Shown piece after piece: positions 23,976 through 33,660 of a stretch of 64,000 bases of DNA; within the stretch, counting starts at the first letter, position 1; every line of letters starts with the position of its first letter. The stretch is from assembly GCF_000527095.1 (NCBI RefSeq), contig NZ_AZUN01000001.1:558001-622000 (forward strand), read 5' to 3'. The stretch comes from Methylomicrobium lacus LW14. GTDB lineage: Bacteria; Pseudomonadota; Gammaproteobacteria; Methylococcales; Methylomonadaceae. The notes under the pieces are model-generated. The model was not told the DNA's origin, ran no database searches, and was given only the letters and a program-made list of their open reading frames with translations. The position numbers and the translations under genes are program-made.

Positions 23976-26453
23976 TCAGGAGCGCTTAACGCCGGTCAGC
24001 TCTTCCGGACTGAAATCGTCGACCGTGATCGCCGCGAGTCTGGCCTGATTGGCTTTGTCGAGCAAATCGGCTTCCTGCTGCGTGATCACGCCTTTGGTTA
24101 AGGCTTCGGTGACCGCATTCGACGGATCGCCTTTGGCGAGCCGTTTTTGTTTTTGCGCCTTCTTGATTTTCGCTTCGACCGGCGCTGCGGCGAGCACCGC
24201 TTTGAAGGCGACTTCGATCCGTCCGGTCGCATCGTCCGGTTTATCGTTGATATAGATACCGTACGTCAGGCGGTCGCGAACCGGGCTATCGGTCAGCAGC
24301 AGCGAGGCGCATTGGTGAATCAGATCGTCGTCGGGGGGATTGCAGGGCTTGCCGAGCGGGAAGGCGATCGCACTCAAAAACGCCGCCAAAGGTCGCATGG
24401 GTCGTCTCGAGAAGAGCGCGCGCAAAATCAAAATGCCTTGCGGCATCGGTAGTTTTCTGAGGATAGCCAGTAAGGATTGCTGTGACTGGAACAGGGTCTG
24501 CTGGCAGGCCCAGTGTAACAAAGGCAGATCTTCTGCGCGGCTGCCCTGATCTTGATAGTGTTTCAGCACGCACGAACACAGATACAGATTGCTCAGGGCA
24601 TCGGCGAAATGTCCGGAGATCCTTTCCTTGCGCTTCAGCGCGCCACCCAATGTCAGCAATGCAACATCGGCAAGCACGGCAAAGCTGGCGCTGAGCCGCG
24701 CAATCTGACGAAAATAGGGGCGGGTATAATCGTCTCCGGGCACTTTAATGAAGCGTGCATTGGTCAGTCGCATCCAATAACTGGAGGCATAGTTGCGCAT
24801 GAAAAAGCCGATGTGTTCGAAGAAAACCTGGTCGAATTGCCTCAGCGCCAGTCCGGCATCGCCCTGGCTCAACGCGGCCATTTCCTTCTGGATATAGGGG
24901 TGGCAACGGATCGCGCCCTGGCCGAAGATCATCATTGTGCGGGTCAGGATGTTCGCGCCCTCGACCGTAATGCTGACCGGTATCACCTGGTACAGGCGCC
25001 CGAGATAGTTTCGGGGACCCATGCAGATGCCGGAGCCGCCCTGAATGTCCATGCCGTCGTTGATCACCTTGCGCATCCTTTCGGTCAGTTCGTATTTCAG
25101 GATCGCCGAGATCACCGAGGGTTTTTCGCCCTGATCCAGCGCGGCGCAGGTGACCTTGCGCGCGGCGTCGAGGATATAAGTCTGGCCGGCCATGTGCGCG
25201 AGCGGTTCCTCGATGCCTTCGAATTCGCCGATCGGCACGTTGAACTGCTTGCGGATACGCGCATAGGCGCCGGTATTGCGGCTGGTGAATTTGGCGCCGC
25301 CGACGCTGAGCGCGGGTAGCGAAATCGCGCGGCCGGTCGCGAGGCATTGCACCAGCATCTTCCAGCCGTTGCCGACCTGATCGACGCCGCCGATGATCCA
25401 GTCCATCGGGATGAACACATCCTTGCCCCAGTTCGGGCCGTTCTGGAACGCCGAATCCAGCGGAAAATGGCGCCGGCCGATCGAGACGCCGGGGGTGTCG
25501 GTCGGAATCAGCGCGACCGTGATGCCGATAGCTTCCTTATCGCCGAGCAGGTGATCGGGATCGTAAAGCTTGAAGGCGAGGCCGAGCACGGTCGCGACAG
25601 GACCGAGCGTGATATAGCGCTTTTCCCAGTTCAGGCGCATGCCGAGCGTCTTTTTGCCTTCGAAATCGCCGTAGCAGACCACGCCGGTATCGGGCATCGC
25701 GCCCGCATCGCTGCCCGCGTGCGGGCCTGTCAATGCGAAAGCCGGGATTTCCTCACCCTTGGCCAGACGCGGCAGATAATGATTTTTTTGCGCCTCGGTG
25801 CCGTAGGCGAGCAGCAGCTTGGCAGGTCCCAGCGAGTTCGGCACCATCACGGTCACCGCGGCGGTCGAACTGCGGCTCGATAGCTTCATCACGATTTCCG
25901 AGTGCGCCATTTCGGAAAATTCGAGGCCGCCGTATTGCTTCGGGATGATGATGCCGCAAAATTTTTGCTGTTTGATATAGTCCCAGACTTCCTTCGGCAA
26001 ATCCATCCGGTTGCGGGTGATGTCCCAGTCGTTCAGCATCGCGCAGAGCGTTTCGACCGGGCCGTCGATGAAGGCCTGTTCCTCGGCGGAGAGCTTCGCG
26101 GGGGGCAGATCCAGCAGCACCTTCCAGTTAGGTTTACCGGAGAACAGCTCCGCATCCCACCAGACCGTGCCGGCTTCGAGCGCTTCCCTTTCGGTCTGCG
26201 ACATCGGCGGCAGCGCGCTCTTCATCAGCTTGAACATCGGCCGGCTGATCAGCTTCAGGCGGAGGCCTTCGATGTTCAACGGCATGAAGATGAGCAGGAA
26301 TGCGGCCCAGAGGCCCTGACTGAAAGGCGTCAGACCGTGGGTCAAGATATAAGCGGCGAGCCAGAGGCCGATCAAAAAAGTCGTGAGCCGCAGCGAAGCT
26401 CTGCGGTAGCTGGCCGCCAAAACGATCACGATGAATGCGATAAACCAGAGCAT
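23976..26453 (-). CDS. fadE: acyl-CoA dehydrogenase FadE
   Basis: An 825-residue protein, close to the 814 of E. coli FadE. I chose the start at 26453 (MLWFIAFIVIVLAASYRR), which has AGGAA upstream; the open frame is longer. Two N-terminal membrane helices are followed by the acyl-CoA dehydrogenase domains: FALTGPHAGSDAGAMPDTG (FAD and substrate binding) and DIQGGSGICMGPRNYLGR. A C-terminal DUF1974 region completes the FadE architecture. It oxidises acyl-CoA to trans-2-enoyl-CoA, the first step of beta-oxidation. It follows the hydratase/dehydrogenase gene across 167 bases that hold a palindromic repeat. Confidence 0.93.
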   Translation of the reverse strand: MLWFIAFIVIVLAASYRRASLRLTTFLIGLWLAAYILTHGLTPFSQGLWAAFLLIFMPLNIEGLRLKLISRPMFKLMKSALPPMSQTEREALEAGTVWWDAELFSGKPNWKVLLDLPPAKLSAEEQAFIDGPVETLCAMLNDWDITRNRMDLPKEVWDYIKQQKFCGIIIPKQYGGLEFSEMAHSEIVMKLSSRSSTAAVTVMVPNSLGPAKLLLAYGTEAQKNHYLPRLAKGEEIPAFALTGPHAGSDAGAMPDTGVVCYGDFEGKKTLGMRLNWEKRYITLGPVATVLGLAFKLYDPDHLLGDKEAIGITVALIPTDTPGVSIGRRHFPLDSAFQNGPNWGKDVFIPMDWIIGGVDQVGNGWKMLVQCLATGRAISLPALSVGGAKFTSRNTGAYARIRKQFNVPIGEFEGIEEPLAHMAGQTYILDAARKVTCAALDQGEKPSVISAILKYELTERMRKVINDGMDIQGGSGICMGPRNYLGRLYQVIPVSITVEGANILTRTMMIFGQGAIRCHPYIQKEMAALSQGDAGLALRQFDQVFFEHIGFFMRNYASSYWMRLTNARFIKVPGDDYTRPYFRQIARLSASFAVLADVALLTLGGALKRKERISGHFADALSNLYLCSCVLKHYQDQGSRAEDLPLLHWACQQTLFQSQQSLLAILRKLPMPQGILILRALFSRRPMRPLAAFLSAIAFPLGKPCNPPDDDLIHQCASLLLTDSPVRDRLTYGIYINDKPDDATGRIEVAFKAVLAAAPVEAKIKKAQKQKRLAKGDPSNAVTEALTKGVITQQEADLLDKANQARLAAITVDDFSPEELTGVKRS

Positions 26454-26531
26454 GATGATTTTCCTAACAGTTGAATGGAGCGCCCATGCCTCATTTTCAT
26501 GATTATTGCCATGCGAGTCAAAGAGCCGGCT

Positions 26532-26594
26532 GTGGGAGCGACGCCCACGTCGCGAATCGAGGCTTTTTAATCGCGACGTAGGCGTCGCTCCCAC
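26532..26594. repeat. REP/REPIN-like palindrome
   Basis: Arms of 24 bases (26532-26555 and 26571-26594; GTGGGAGCGACGCC against GGCGTCGCTCCCAC plus an inner TCGCGA pair) match at all but one position around a 15-base loop. It lies between two co-oriented beta-oxidation genes and could stabilise or attenuate the transcript. Confidence 0.85.
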
Positions 26595-26620
26595 GAGGGG
26601 CCTACATTACGCGAAATCGG

Positions 26621-28939
26621 CTAATTCCTCAGCGGTTTGCCTGTTTTCAGCATGTGGTCTAGCCTTGCCAGCGTGCCCGGCTGTTTGACCAGTTCGACGA
26701 AGGCTTCGCATTCGAGCGCGAGGACGGCCTCTTCGGTCAGAGGCTGGGTGATGTCCGTATCGCCGCCGCTCAGCACCCTAGCCAATTGGCCGAGCACCAC
26801 GAGATCGTAGTCGGTGGCTTTGCCGAGCACATGGTAGGCTTTCACGCCCATGTTCAGCATCACCCGGGCGGTTTTGCCGGGCAACGGATACACGGCCGGC
26901 TGCGGCGCGGCATAGTTCTCGGCCAGCGCCAATGCCTTCGCTTTCGCATCGGAGAGCAGGCGCAGTTTGTTCATCGTGATGCCGTCGTTCCTGCCCAAGT
27001 AGAGCAATTCCTTCGCCTCGACCGCTGATTTCGACACGGTCGCGAGGCTGATCGTCTGGAACGCCTTCACGACCGGAGGAATCGGGCCGCCCGGCCTTTT
27101 CGGCAAGGTCAGCCAGCGGCGGAGATATTCCTTGCAGCCGCCCCAGCCCGGAATCAGGCCGACGCCGACTTCGACCAGACCCATGTAAAGCTCGGCATGG
27201 GCCTGGATCGCATCGCAGTGCAGCAGGATTTCGCAGCCGCCGCCGAGCGCGAGGCCGCTAGGCGCTGCAACGACCGGAAACGGCGCATATTTCAAGGCCT
27301 GATAAGTCTGCTGGCCGGTGGTGATCAACTGGGCGACGCCGGCCCAGTCTTGGTGAGCGATCGCGTGCATCAACAGACCGAGATTCGCGCCGGCCGAGAA
27401 ATTTTCGCCTTCGTTGTGGATTACCAGCGCCTTGAACCCGCCTTGCACCTTGTCGATGCTCTGCCGGATCAGTTCCATGATCTCCATGTCGAGCGTATTC
27501 ATCTTGCTGTGGAATTCGAGGCAGGCGACGCCGTTGCCCGCATCCCAGAGGCTGGCCGAACGGTTCTGCAGCACCGGCGCGCCGCGCAGTTTGACGTCGG
27601 AAAGCAATTCGACGCCGGCGGCTCGGGTAATCGGACGATAGGTTCCGTCAAAACCGCTGCAATGCAGTTTGCCGGCCTCGGCTTTGTAGAGCGGCTGTTT
27701 ACTTGCCAAAAGCGCCGGCACCGGTAGGCTTTCGGCTTGTAGCTTGTCGACGAACCAGCCGGCGCCGATCTGATCGAGCAATTCGAACGGGCCGAATTTC
27801 CAGTTATAGCCGTCGCGCATCGCCGCATCGATCGCGGTGATGTCGTCGCTGATTTCGGGCGCGAGGCTCGCCGCATAACTGAGCGTTTTCGACATGACCC
27901 GCCAGGCAAAGACCGCGGCCGGGTCGGCATGAGATAAGAGCGTCTGGAAGCCTTGTTTTTGCGCTTCGACCAGCGCACTCAAGTCAGGCCTTACGGAAGG
28001 TGCATACTCTCCGGTGCGAAGATCGATCGATTCCTTGACCTTGCCTCCGTGCTGTTTGTTCAGCCGGTAGAAGCCGCCTTTGCCCTTGCGGCCGGTATAA
28101 CCGTCCGCGATCATTTTTTGCACGAGCGGCGGCAGCGAACCGAGTTGATGAAAGGCATCGCTCTGCGGCAGGGCCTGGGTCATGCTGGTCAGGATGTGCG
28201 GAATCAGGTCGAGTCCGACCAGATCGAGCAGGCCGAAGATGCCGGTTTTCGGAATGCCGAAAGGCAGCGAGATCGCCGCATCGGCCTGCTCGACGGTCAA
28301 ACCGAGTGCAATCGCTTCATGCAGGCCGCAAAGCGTCCAGTAGATGCCGATCCGGTTGCCGATGAAGCCGGGAGTGTCGTGGCAGGTTACGCAGTTTTTG
28401 CCGAGGCTCTGATCGGCGAAGCGGCTGACGGCTGTGAGCAGATCCGGCCGGGTATCCTTGCTTGAAACCAGTTCCAAAAGGCGCATGTAACGCGGCGGAT
28501 TGAAAAAATGGCTGATCAGAAAACGCTGGCGGAAGCTTTCGGGCAGGTCCTTCACCAACAGCCGCAAGGGCAGTGTGGAGGTGTTCGAGGAGATGATGCA
28601 GTCGGGCCGACAAATCGAATCGAGTTTTTGGTACAGCGATTTTTTGATGCCAGGGTGTTCGATTACGGCCTCGATCACCCAGTCGACATCGCTCAGTTTC
28701 GCCAGATCGTCCTCGATATTGCCCGGCGTAATCAGGCGCGCATTGTCCTTGTGCATGAACGGCGCGGGGTCCGCCTTCAGCAGTTTTTCGATCGCGGTTT
28801 TCGCGATCACCGAGCGGTCTCCGGCATTTTCCGGCACGATGTCGAGCAGCATCACCTTGCAGCCGGCATTCGCGATATGGGCGGCGATGCTGGCGCCCAT
28901 CACGCCAGCGCCGATCACGGCAACCTGTTGAATGTTCAT
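26621..28939 (-). CDS. 3-hydroxyacyl-CoA dehydrogenase / enoyl-CoA hydratase (FadN-like order)
   Basis: A 772-residue bifunctional protein. The start at 28939 (MNIQQVAVIGAGVMGASIAA) overlaps the thiolase stop as ATGA. The NAD-binding dehydrogenase domain comes first, with ISSNTSTLP and RFLISHFFNPP, then two C-terminal dehydrogenase repeats. A crotonase domain comes last, with FSAGANLGLLM and SGLALGGGCEILLHCD. E. coli FadB has the opposite order, while FadN of Bacillus has this one. It hydrates enoyl-CoA and oxidises the 3-hydroxyacyl-CoA. A late GLIPGWGGCKEYLRR segment is typical of crotonase active sites. Confidence 0.92.
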   Translation of the reverse strand: MNIQQVAVIGAGVMGASIAAHIANAGCKVMLLDIVPENAGDRSVIAKTAIEKLLKADPAPFMHKDNARLITPGNIEDDLAKLSDVDWVIEAVIEHPGIKKSLYQKLDSICRPDCIISSNTSTLPLRLLVKDLPESFRQRFLISHFFNPPRYMRLLELVSSKDTRPDLLTAVSRFADQSLGKNCVTCHDTPGFIGNRIGIYWTLCGLHEAIALGLTVEQADAAISLPFGIPKTGIFGLLDLVGLDLIPHILTSMTQALPQSDAFHQLGSLPPLVQKMIADGYTGRKGKGGFYRLNKQHGGKVKESIDLRTGEYAPSVRPDLSALVEAQKQGFQTLLSHADPAAVFAWRVMSKTLSYAASLAPEISDDITAIDAAMRDGYNWKFGPFELLDQIGAGWFVDKLQAESLPVPALLASKQPLYKAEAGKLHCSGFDGTYRPITRAAGVELLSDVKLRGAPVLQNRSASLWDAGNGVACLEFHSKMNTLDMEIMELIRQSIDKVQGGFKALVIHNEGENFSAGANLGLLMHAIAHQDWAGVAQLITTGQQTYQALKYAPFPVVAAPSGLALGGGCEILLHCDAIQAHAELYMGLVEVGVGLIPGWGGCKEYLRRWLTLPKRPGGPIPPVVKAFQTISLATVSKSAVEAKELLYLGRNDGITMNKLRLLSDAKAKALALAENYAAPQPAVYPLPGKTARVMLNMGVKAYHVLGKATDYDLVVLGQLARVLSGGDTDITQPLTEEAVLALECEAFVELVKQPGTLARLDHMLKTGKPLRN

Positions 28940-30075
28940 TTGATCGCCTCCAGTATCGTCGCGATGCCCTGGCCGCCGCCGATGCATTGGGTCGCGAGCG
29001 CATAGCGCTTGCCTTCGCGAGACAAAAGGCTGGCCGCCTTGCCGGTAATGCGGGCGCCGGTCGCGCCGAGCGGATGGCCTAAGGCGAGCGCGCCGCCGTC
29101 AATGTTGAGCTTGTGCATCGGTATCGGCATCGCTTTCAGGACTGCCAGCGTTTGCGCGGCAAAAGCCTCGTTCAGTTCGACGATATCGATGTCGTCAAGA
29201 TCGAGCCGCGCGCGTTGCAGGGCTTTGCGAGTGGCGGCAACCGGACCGATGCCCATGATTTCGGGCGCACAGCCCGACACCGCGATTGCTTTGATGCGCG
29301 CGAGTTTCGGCAGATCGTGCGCGTCGGCATACTCCTCGCTGCAAACCAGCACAGCCGCCGCGCCGTCGGTCAACGGCGATGAGGTGCCGGCGGTGACGGT
29401 GCCGGCGGCCTGAAATGCCGGCGCCAATTGCGCCAGCGATGCCGCATTCGAATCGGGGCGCAGGCAGCCATCCTGGTCGACAGGGCCCTGCGGCGTCGTG
29501 ATCGGGATGATTTCATCGGCAAAAAGATTTTGCAGTTGCGCGGTATAGGTTTTTTGTTGGCTCAACAGCGCGAAGGCTTCCTGTTCTTCGCGCGAAAGAT
29601 GGTATTGATTGGCCAGATTCTCGGCGGTATCGCCCATACTGATATAAGCCTCCGGATAATTCTGGTACAAAACCGGATTCGGCATGTAGTTGAAACCGCC
29701 CATCGGTATTCGCGTCATCGATTCGACGCCCGCGCAGATGAAGGCTTCGCCGGCATCCAGTTGAATCGCGCCGGCGGCGATATGGATCGCCTGCATCGAC
29801 GAGCCGCAGAAACGGTTGACCGTCGCGCCCGCCACGGTGACCGGCAGTTCGGCCAGCTGCCCGATCAGCCGGGCGACATTCATGCCTTGTTCGCCCTCGG
29901 GAAACGCACAGCCCAGAAGCAGATCTTCGATGTCGTGGGGATCGATGCCGGTTTTGGCGATCAATCCCTTAATCACCTGGGCGGCAATGTCGTCGGGCCT
30001 GACTCTCGCCAGCAAGCCCTTGTTTGCCGGGGTAAATGGCGACCGGCAATAGCCGGAGATAACCACGTTTTTCAT
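28936..30075 (-). CDS. fadA: acetyl-CoA C-acyltransferase (thiolase)
   Basis: A 379-residue thiolase. The start at 30075 (MKNVVISGYCRSPF) has AGGAG 8 bases upstream; the open frame runs further but without such a signal. The acylated cysteine lies in NRFCGSSMQAIHIAAG, the second catalytic set in NIDGGALALGHPLGATGAR, and the final CIGGGQGIA holds the second cysteine. It cleaves 3-ketoacyl-CoA to acetyl-CoA. It is translationally coupled to the downstream dehydrogenase/hydratase. No acyl-CoA synthetase (FadD) is encoded in this window. Confidence 0.93.
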   Translation of the reverse strand: MKNVVISGYCRSPFTPANKGLLARVRPDDIAAQVIKGLIAKTGIDPHDIEDLLLGCAFPEGEQGMNVARLIGQLAELPVTVAGATVNRFCGSSMQAIHIAAGAIQLDAGEAFICAGVESMTRIPMGGFNYMPNPVLYQNYPEAYISMGDTAENLANQYHLSREEQEAFALLSQQKTYTAQLQNLFADEIIPITTPQGPVDQDGCLRPDSNAASLAQLAPAFQAAGTVTAGTSSPLTDGAAAVLVCSEEYADAHDLPKLARIKAIAVSGCAPEIMGIGPVAATRKALQRARLDLDDIDIVELNEAFAAQTLAVLKAMPIPMHKLNIDGGALALGHPLGATGARITGKAASLLSREGKRYALATQCIGGGQGIATILEAIK

Positions 30076-30229
30076 AAACCTGACTCCTGTTACATTCATG
30101 AGGTTGCTTTGCGGCCGGGCGAAAACACGGCGGCAAAAAGGGTAGGGCACAGAATGGGTTGATAGGCGCTGCGATTTTCTTCTCGACTTCCTTATTCGGA
30201 TTCCGCCATCGTGTTCATTTTGTCGTTCG

Positions 30230-32557
30230 CTAACTCCTGTTTTGTGCTGTTCGACTGATTGCGCGGGCGTTTGTTTCATTCACGCAATGGCGGATGAATT
30301 CATCGTTAAGATGCCAGGCGCCGTCGATGTTTTCCATGATCACGCCATGGCGGTCGGACTTCAATATCTTCAACTGTTTATCCGGAGTTTTCAGTTTATT
30401 CATCAATTCCGGCGCGCTTTTCACCGAAACGACCGGGTCGTGATCGCCCTGCATCAATAAGACTGGCAGTTTGATCTTGGGCAGGAACTCGTCCATCTGT
30501 TGGATCAACAGCCTGAGTTCGTATAGACCTCTGACCGGCACATGCCGGTAATTGACGCGCGGGTGCTCGGAGATATTTTCAAAAAACGGTTTGACGCCTT
30601 CATAAGAGGAAACCCAGTCCACGAATTTGTTCGTGCCGTGCAAGAGCGGCACCAGCATGAAGGACGAATTGATGAATTTCAGCGGCACCGCGGCGGCACT
30701 GACACCGAGGATTTCCGGATGATTTTCGGCGGCGAGTTTCAGCGCGAGCGCGCCGCCGGTCGAAAAGCCGGTCACCACGATTTGCCGGCAATGCGCCTTT
30801 AGAATCTCAAAGCCCTGCCTGACCGACACGTACCAGTCTTCCCGGCTTTGATCGCGCAATGCATAAGGCGACGAGCCGTGGCCTTTCAGCCTGACGCCCA
30901 TGACCGTATAGCCCTGCTGCGCGAGGTGATCGCCATAGCCTTTCATTTCGGCCGGGCCGGCGAGCAGGCCATGAATCAGCAATACGCCGATGCCGTTGTC
31001 CTCGACCGGTTGCAGAAAAAACGGCGACGGGTCTTCGGAGGCGGTTTCGTGGTCGTTGATGTCATCGTAAATCGGCTTGGTGTAGTTGTGCAGTTCCCAT
31101 TTCAGATCCATCAGTTCGTCTTCGAATTGCCAGGCGGCGATGGCTTCGGGAGCGATCGTATCGCACTCGTCCAGCGCCTTGATCATCGTCTTGCTGACCG
31201 CGGCGATCGGTTCGGCTTCGTTGTGGTAAACTGCGATCAGGTTTTCGAGCCGGATCAGATCGAAATCATGCTCCTCGAGCAGTTTCGGTAAAAAGCGGTA
31301 ATAATCGCGGTCTTCCTCGATCAAATCGGTAGATTTGGCGATTTCGATGAAATGTTCGAAGCTTTTGTTGGTGCCGATTTGCAGATTACTGTAATAATTC
31401 GGATTCAAAAGGCTCCGGTGCAGATGAATCGACGTATTTTTCTGTAACGTTTTTACGCCGATATAGAGCGCGTTATAAAAAAACTGCCGCTCGAGCGACC
31501 GCATGCCGTTTTCGATGCAATGCATGATCAATGTCGAGGCCAGATGGCTCAGATTGATCGTGACGTTCTCGTAGATCTCCTCCATGTACTGATTGCGCGT
31601 TTCATTCGCGCTCTTTTTCAAATACGCCCCGAGCAATTGGTGTTTCCAGTTTTTCGGCCTGCTCGGCATCGCAAAAATATCGTCGAGCGAATCCAGTTCG
31701 GGCGCGACTTTTTTTTGCAACAAGCGGGTGCGCCAGTTCCAGGCATCCAGCGGATTGACCGATTCGCCCATCCGGATATCCATGTCGGTATTGCGGAAGA
31801 TAATATTGCCTTCGACCAAAAGCTCTTCGGTCTGGCGCATCGACAGGCCGTTCGAAAATAATTCGACACTGGTCAGTAACAGGTTTTCGGAAGAGCGGAT
31901 CGGGTAAAAAGTGATATTGGCAGGGACGATCAGCGTCGGCTTCAGCGCGGAGGTCAAAAGCTGATCGAGGCTGTCGAGTTTCAGTTCTTCCTTCCAGCGC
32001 AGCAGCTGCGCGTGATTCTTGTTTTGGTAGGCGGTGCGCACCATGTCCTTGAAAATCTCCACGCCCTGCGCCAATACCGCGGCGCCGGTGTGATGCTTGC
32101 GGCGTTCGCCGGTTATTCTGGAATACACGCTGTAATGGCCCTTCACGTCCATTACCCGGTGGTCCTTGACCATGCCGCCTTCCGGAAAGATGATCACCTT
32201 GCGCCCGCGCAGAATCTGTGCGGCCAGCAATTGAAACAGACGCGGGTGGTTATGAGGAAACACGCCGACATTGCCCAGATAGCGGGCCAATACATTGTCT
32301 TCCTTGAAAAATTCACCGGAGGCGATCGCGCAGCAATAAGCGCCGGACTGTTCGAAGATCAAAAATTGCGGGATGAAGGTTTCGAAACGCGAAAAATGAT
32401 TGAACAGGAAGATGTCGCCCTTTTCGACCTGTTCATCCGCGTGCAGCTTCATTTTGACGCTGAGCAATTTACGTACTTGATTGAAAATCTTGACCGACCG
32501 GTAGTAAAGTCCGGTGTCGATGTCGTTCCAATTTTCGGGGTAGGACGGTTTGCTCAT
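30230..32557 (-). CDS. acyltransferase / alpha-beta hydrolase fusion (paralogue 2)
   Basis: A 775-residue paralogue of the protein at 8643-10958, with the same layout. The PlsC-like domain has NHFSRFETFIPQF and FPEGGMVKDHR. A long middle region follows, then a hydrolase with IHGLLAGPAEMKG, GFSTGGALALK, GDHDPVVS and SDRHGV. All catalytic residues of both domains are kept. It starts 14 bases after mlaA and precedes the thiolase by 154 bases. Context therefore ties it to phospholipid turnover feeding beta-oxidation; this link is inference. Confidence 0.87.
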   Translation of the reverse strand: MSKPSYPENWNDIDTGLYYRSVKIFNQVRKLLSVKMKLHADEQVEKGDIFLFNHFSRFETFIPQFLIFEQSGAYCCAIASGEFFKEDNVLARYLGNVGVFPHNHPRLFQLLAAQILRGRKVIIFPEGGMVKDHRVMDVKGHYSVYSRITGERRKHHTGAAVLAQGVEIFKDMVRTAYQNKNHAQLLRWKEELKLDSLDQLLTSALKPTLIVPANITFYPIRSSENLLLTSVELFSNGLSMRQTEELLVEGNIIFRNTDMDIRMGESVNPLDAWNWRTRLLQKKVAPELDSLDDIFAMPSRPKNWKHQLLGAYLKKSANETRNQYMEEIYENVTINLSHLASTLIMHCIENGMRSLERQFFYNALYIGVKTLQKNTSIHLHRSLLNPNYYSNLQIGTNKSFEHFIEIAKSTDLIEEDRDYYRFLPKLLEEHDFDLIRLENLIAVYHNEAEPIAAVSKTMIKALDECDTIAPEAIAAWQFEDELMDLKWELHNYTKPIYDDINDHETASEDPSPFFLQPVEDNGIGVLLIHGLLAGPAEMKGYGDHLAQQGYTVMGVRLKGHGSSPYALRDQSREDWYVSVRQGFEILKAHCRQIVVTGFSTGGALALKLAAENHPEILGVSAAAVPLKFINSSFMLVPLLHGTNKFVDWVSSYEGVKPFFENISEHPRVNYRHVPVRGLYELRLLIQQMDEFLPKIKLPVLLMQGDHDPVVSVKSAPELMNKLKTPDKQLKILKSDRHGVIMENIDGAWHLNDEFIRHCVNETNARAISRTAQNRS

Positions 32558-32571
32558 GGCTTTGCACCTTG

Positions 32572-33519
32572 TTATTCCGGCGGCGACAATTCCAGTAATC
32601 GCCGCGATTGGTTCACGACCGGCGCGGGGCCCGAATTATCGTTTTGGCGGCCCAAGTCGTTGCCGCCCTGCGTAACCGGCGGCAATCCTGTGTCAGTGCT
32701 GCTGGCGGGGATGGGGGATTGCGGGGCGCTGACCGGATTACCTGTACTTTCGGTATTGCCGGTGAGGAGTTCGTCTATATCGACCTCGTCGTCTTTCTGT
32801 TCCGGCGGGTTGCCGTCATAAACCAGATATTCGCGGTTTTGCTGGTAGGCATTTTTGATGAAATCGTAACGGTCGACCGAGGCTTCATCGACAATTTTTT
32901 CGGAAGTCAGCAAATCGGCGCGGGTATCGGTGACCTCAATCGCTTTCGCCCCGGTAATCGCCGCACCGACCGCTGCGCTGCTGCCGAACGAGATATAAGT
33001 CAGCGGATTCAGCAAGGCATCGCCGAGCAGGCCGAACGCATCGCGCGGCGAGCTCGGCCCCAACAGCGGCAATACCATATAATTGCCGGCAGGCACGCCC
33101 CAAAAACCCAGGGTCTGGCCAAAGTCTTCATTGTGTTTGGGCAGGTCAAGCCTGGATGCGACATCGAAAAAACCGCCGACGCCGGCGGTCGTATTGATCA
33201 GGAATCGGCTGAGGTCCATGCCGCTTTGCAGCATTTTGAGCTGAAACAAATCATTCAGCGTGACGCCGATATCGGTGATGTTGCCGAAAAAGTTGGTGAT
33301 CCCTTGATCGACCGGTTCCGGCACATATTTTTGATAACCCTTCGCGACCGGTTTGATCACCGCTTTGTCCAGACCGTCGTTAAAGCCATGAACACTCCGG
33401 TTCCAGCCTTCCCACTCATCCTTGGGTTGGGTCGGTTCGGAGGCGCAGCCGCTCAGCAAGCCGCCAATGACTAGATTGCCGAGCAGCACGGAATTCAACA
33501 TGAATTTGTTTTGAAACAT
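32572..33519 (-). CDS. mlaA: MlaA (VacJ) outer-membrane lipoprotein
   Basis: A 315-residue lipoprotein with lipobox LLSGC (residues 21-25). The MlaA domain contains WNRSVHGFNDGLDKAVIKPV, NFFGNITDIGVTLND, NTTAGVGGFFDVASRLDLP and a GVPAGNYMVLPLLGPSSPRD stretch. MlaA removes phospholipids from the outer leaflet of the outer membrane and passes them to the Mla pathway. The C-terminal 80 residues are an extra Asp/Pro/Gly-rich tail beyond the usual domain. No other mla gene is present here; instead the downstream gene is the acyltransferase/hydrolase. Confidence 0.93.
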   Translation of the reverse strand: MFQNKFMLNSVLLGNLVIGGLLSGCASEPTQPKDEWEGWNRSVHGFNDGLDKAVIKPVAKGYQKYVPEPVDQGITNFFGNITDIGVTLNDLFQLKMLQSGMDLSRFLINTTAGVGGFFDVASRLDLPKHNEDFGQTLGFWGVPAGNYMVLPLLGPSSPRDAFGLLGDALLNPLTYISFGSSAAVGAAITGAKAIEVTDTRADLLTSEKIVDEASVDRYDFIKNAYQQNREYLVYDGNPPEQKDDEVDIDELLTGNTESTGNPVSAPQSPIPASSTDTGLPPVTQGGNDLGRQNDNSGPAPVVNQSRRLLELSPPE

Positions 33520-33660
33520 AAATTCTCTATATTGTGCTTATTATTTTTGATGGGTGCATTTTAACTCAGTATAGCGCTTTAGCGGCAATCGAATACGCGT
33601 ATTGGGCCATTTCAATGCTAAAATTTTTCCCCACACAGGGTTATTTACTGCCGGAGCATC

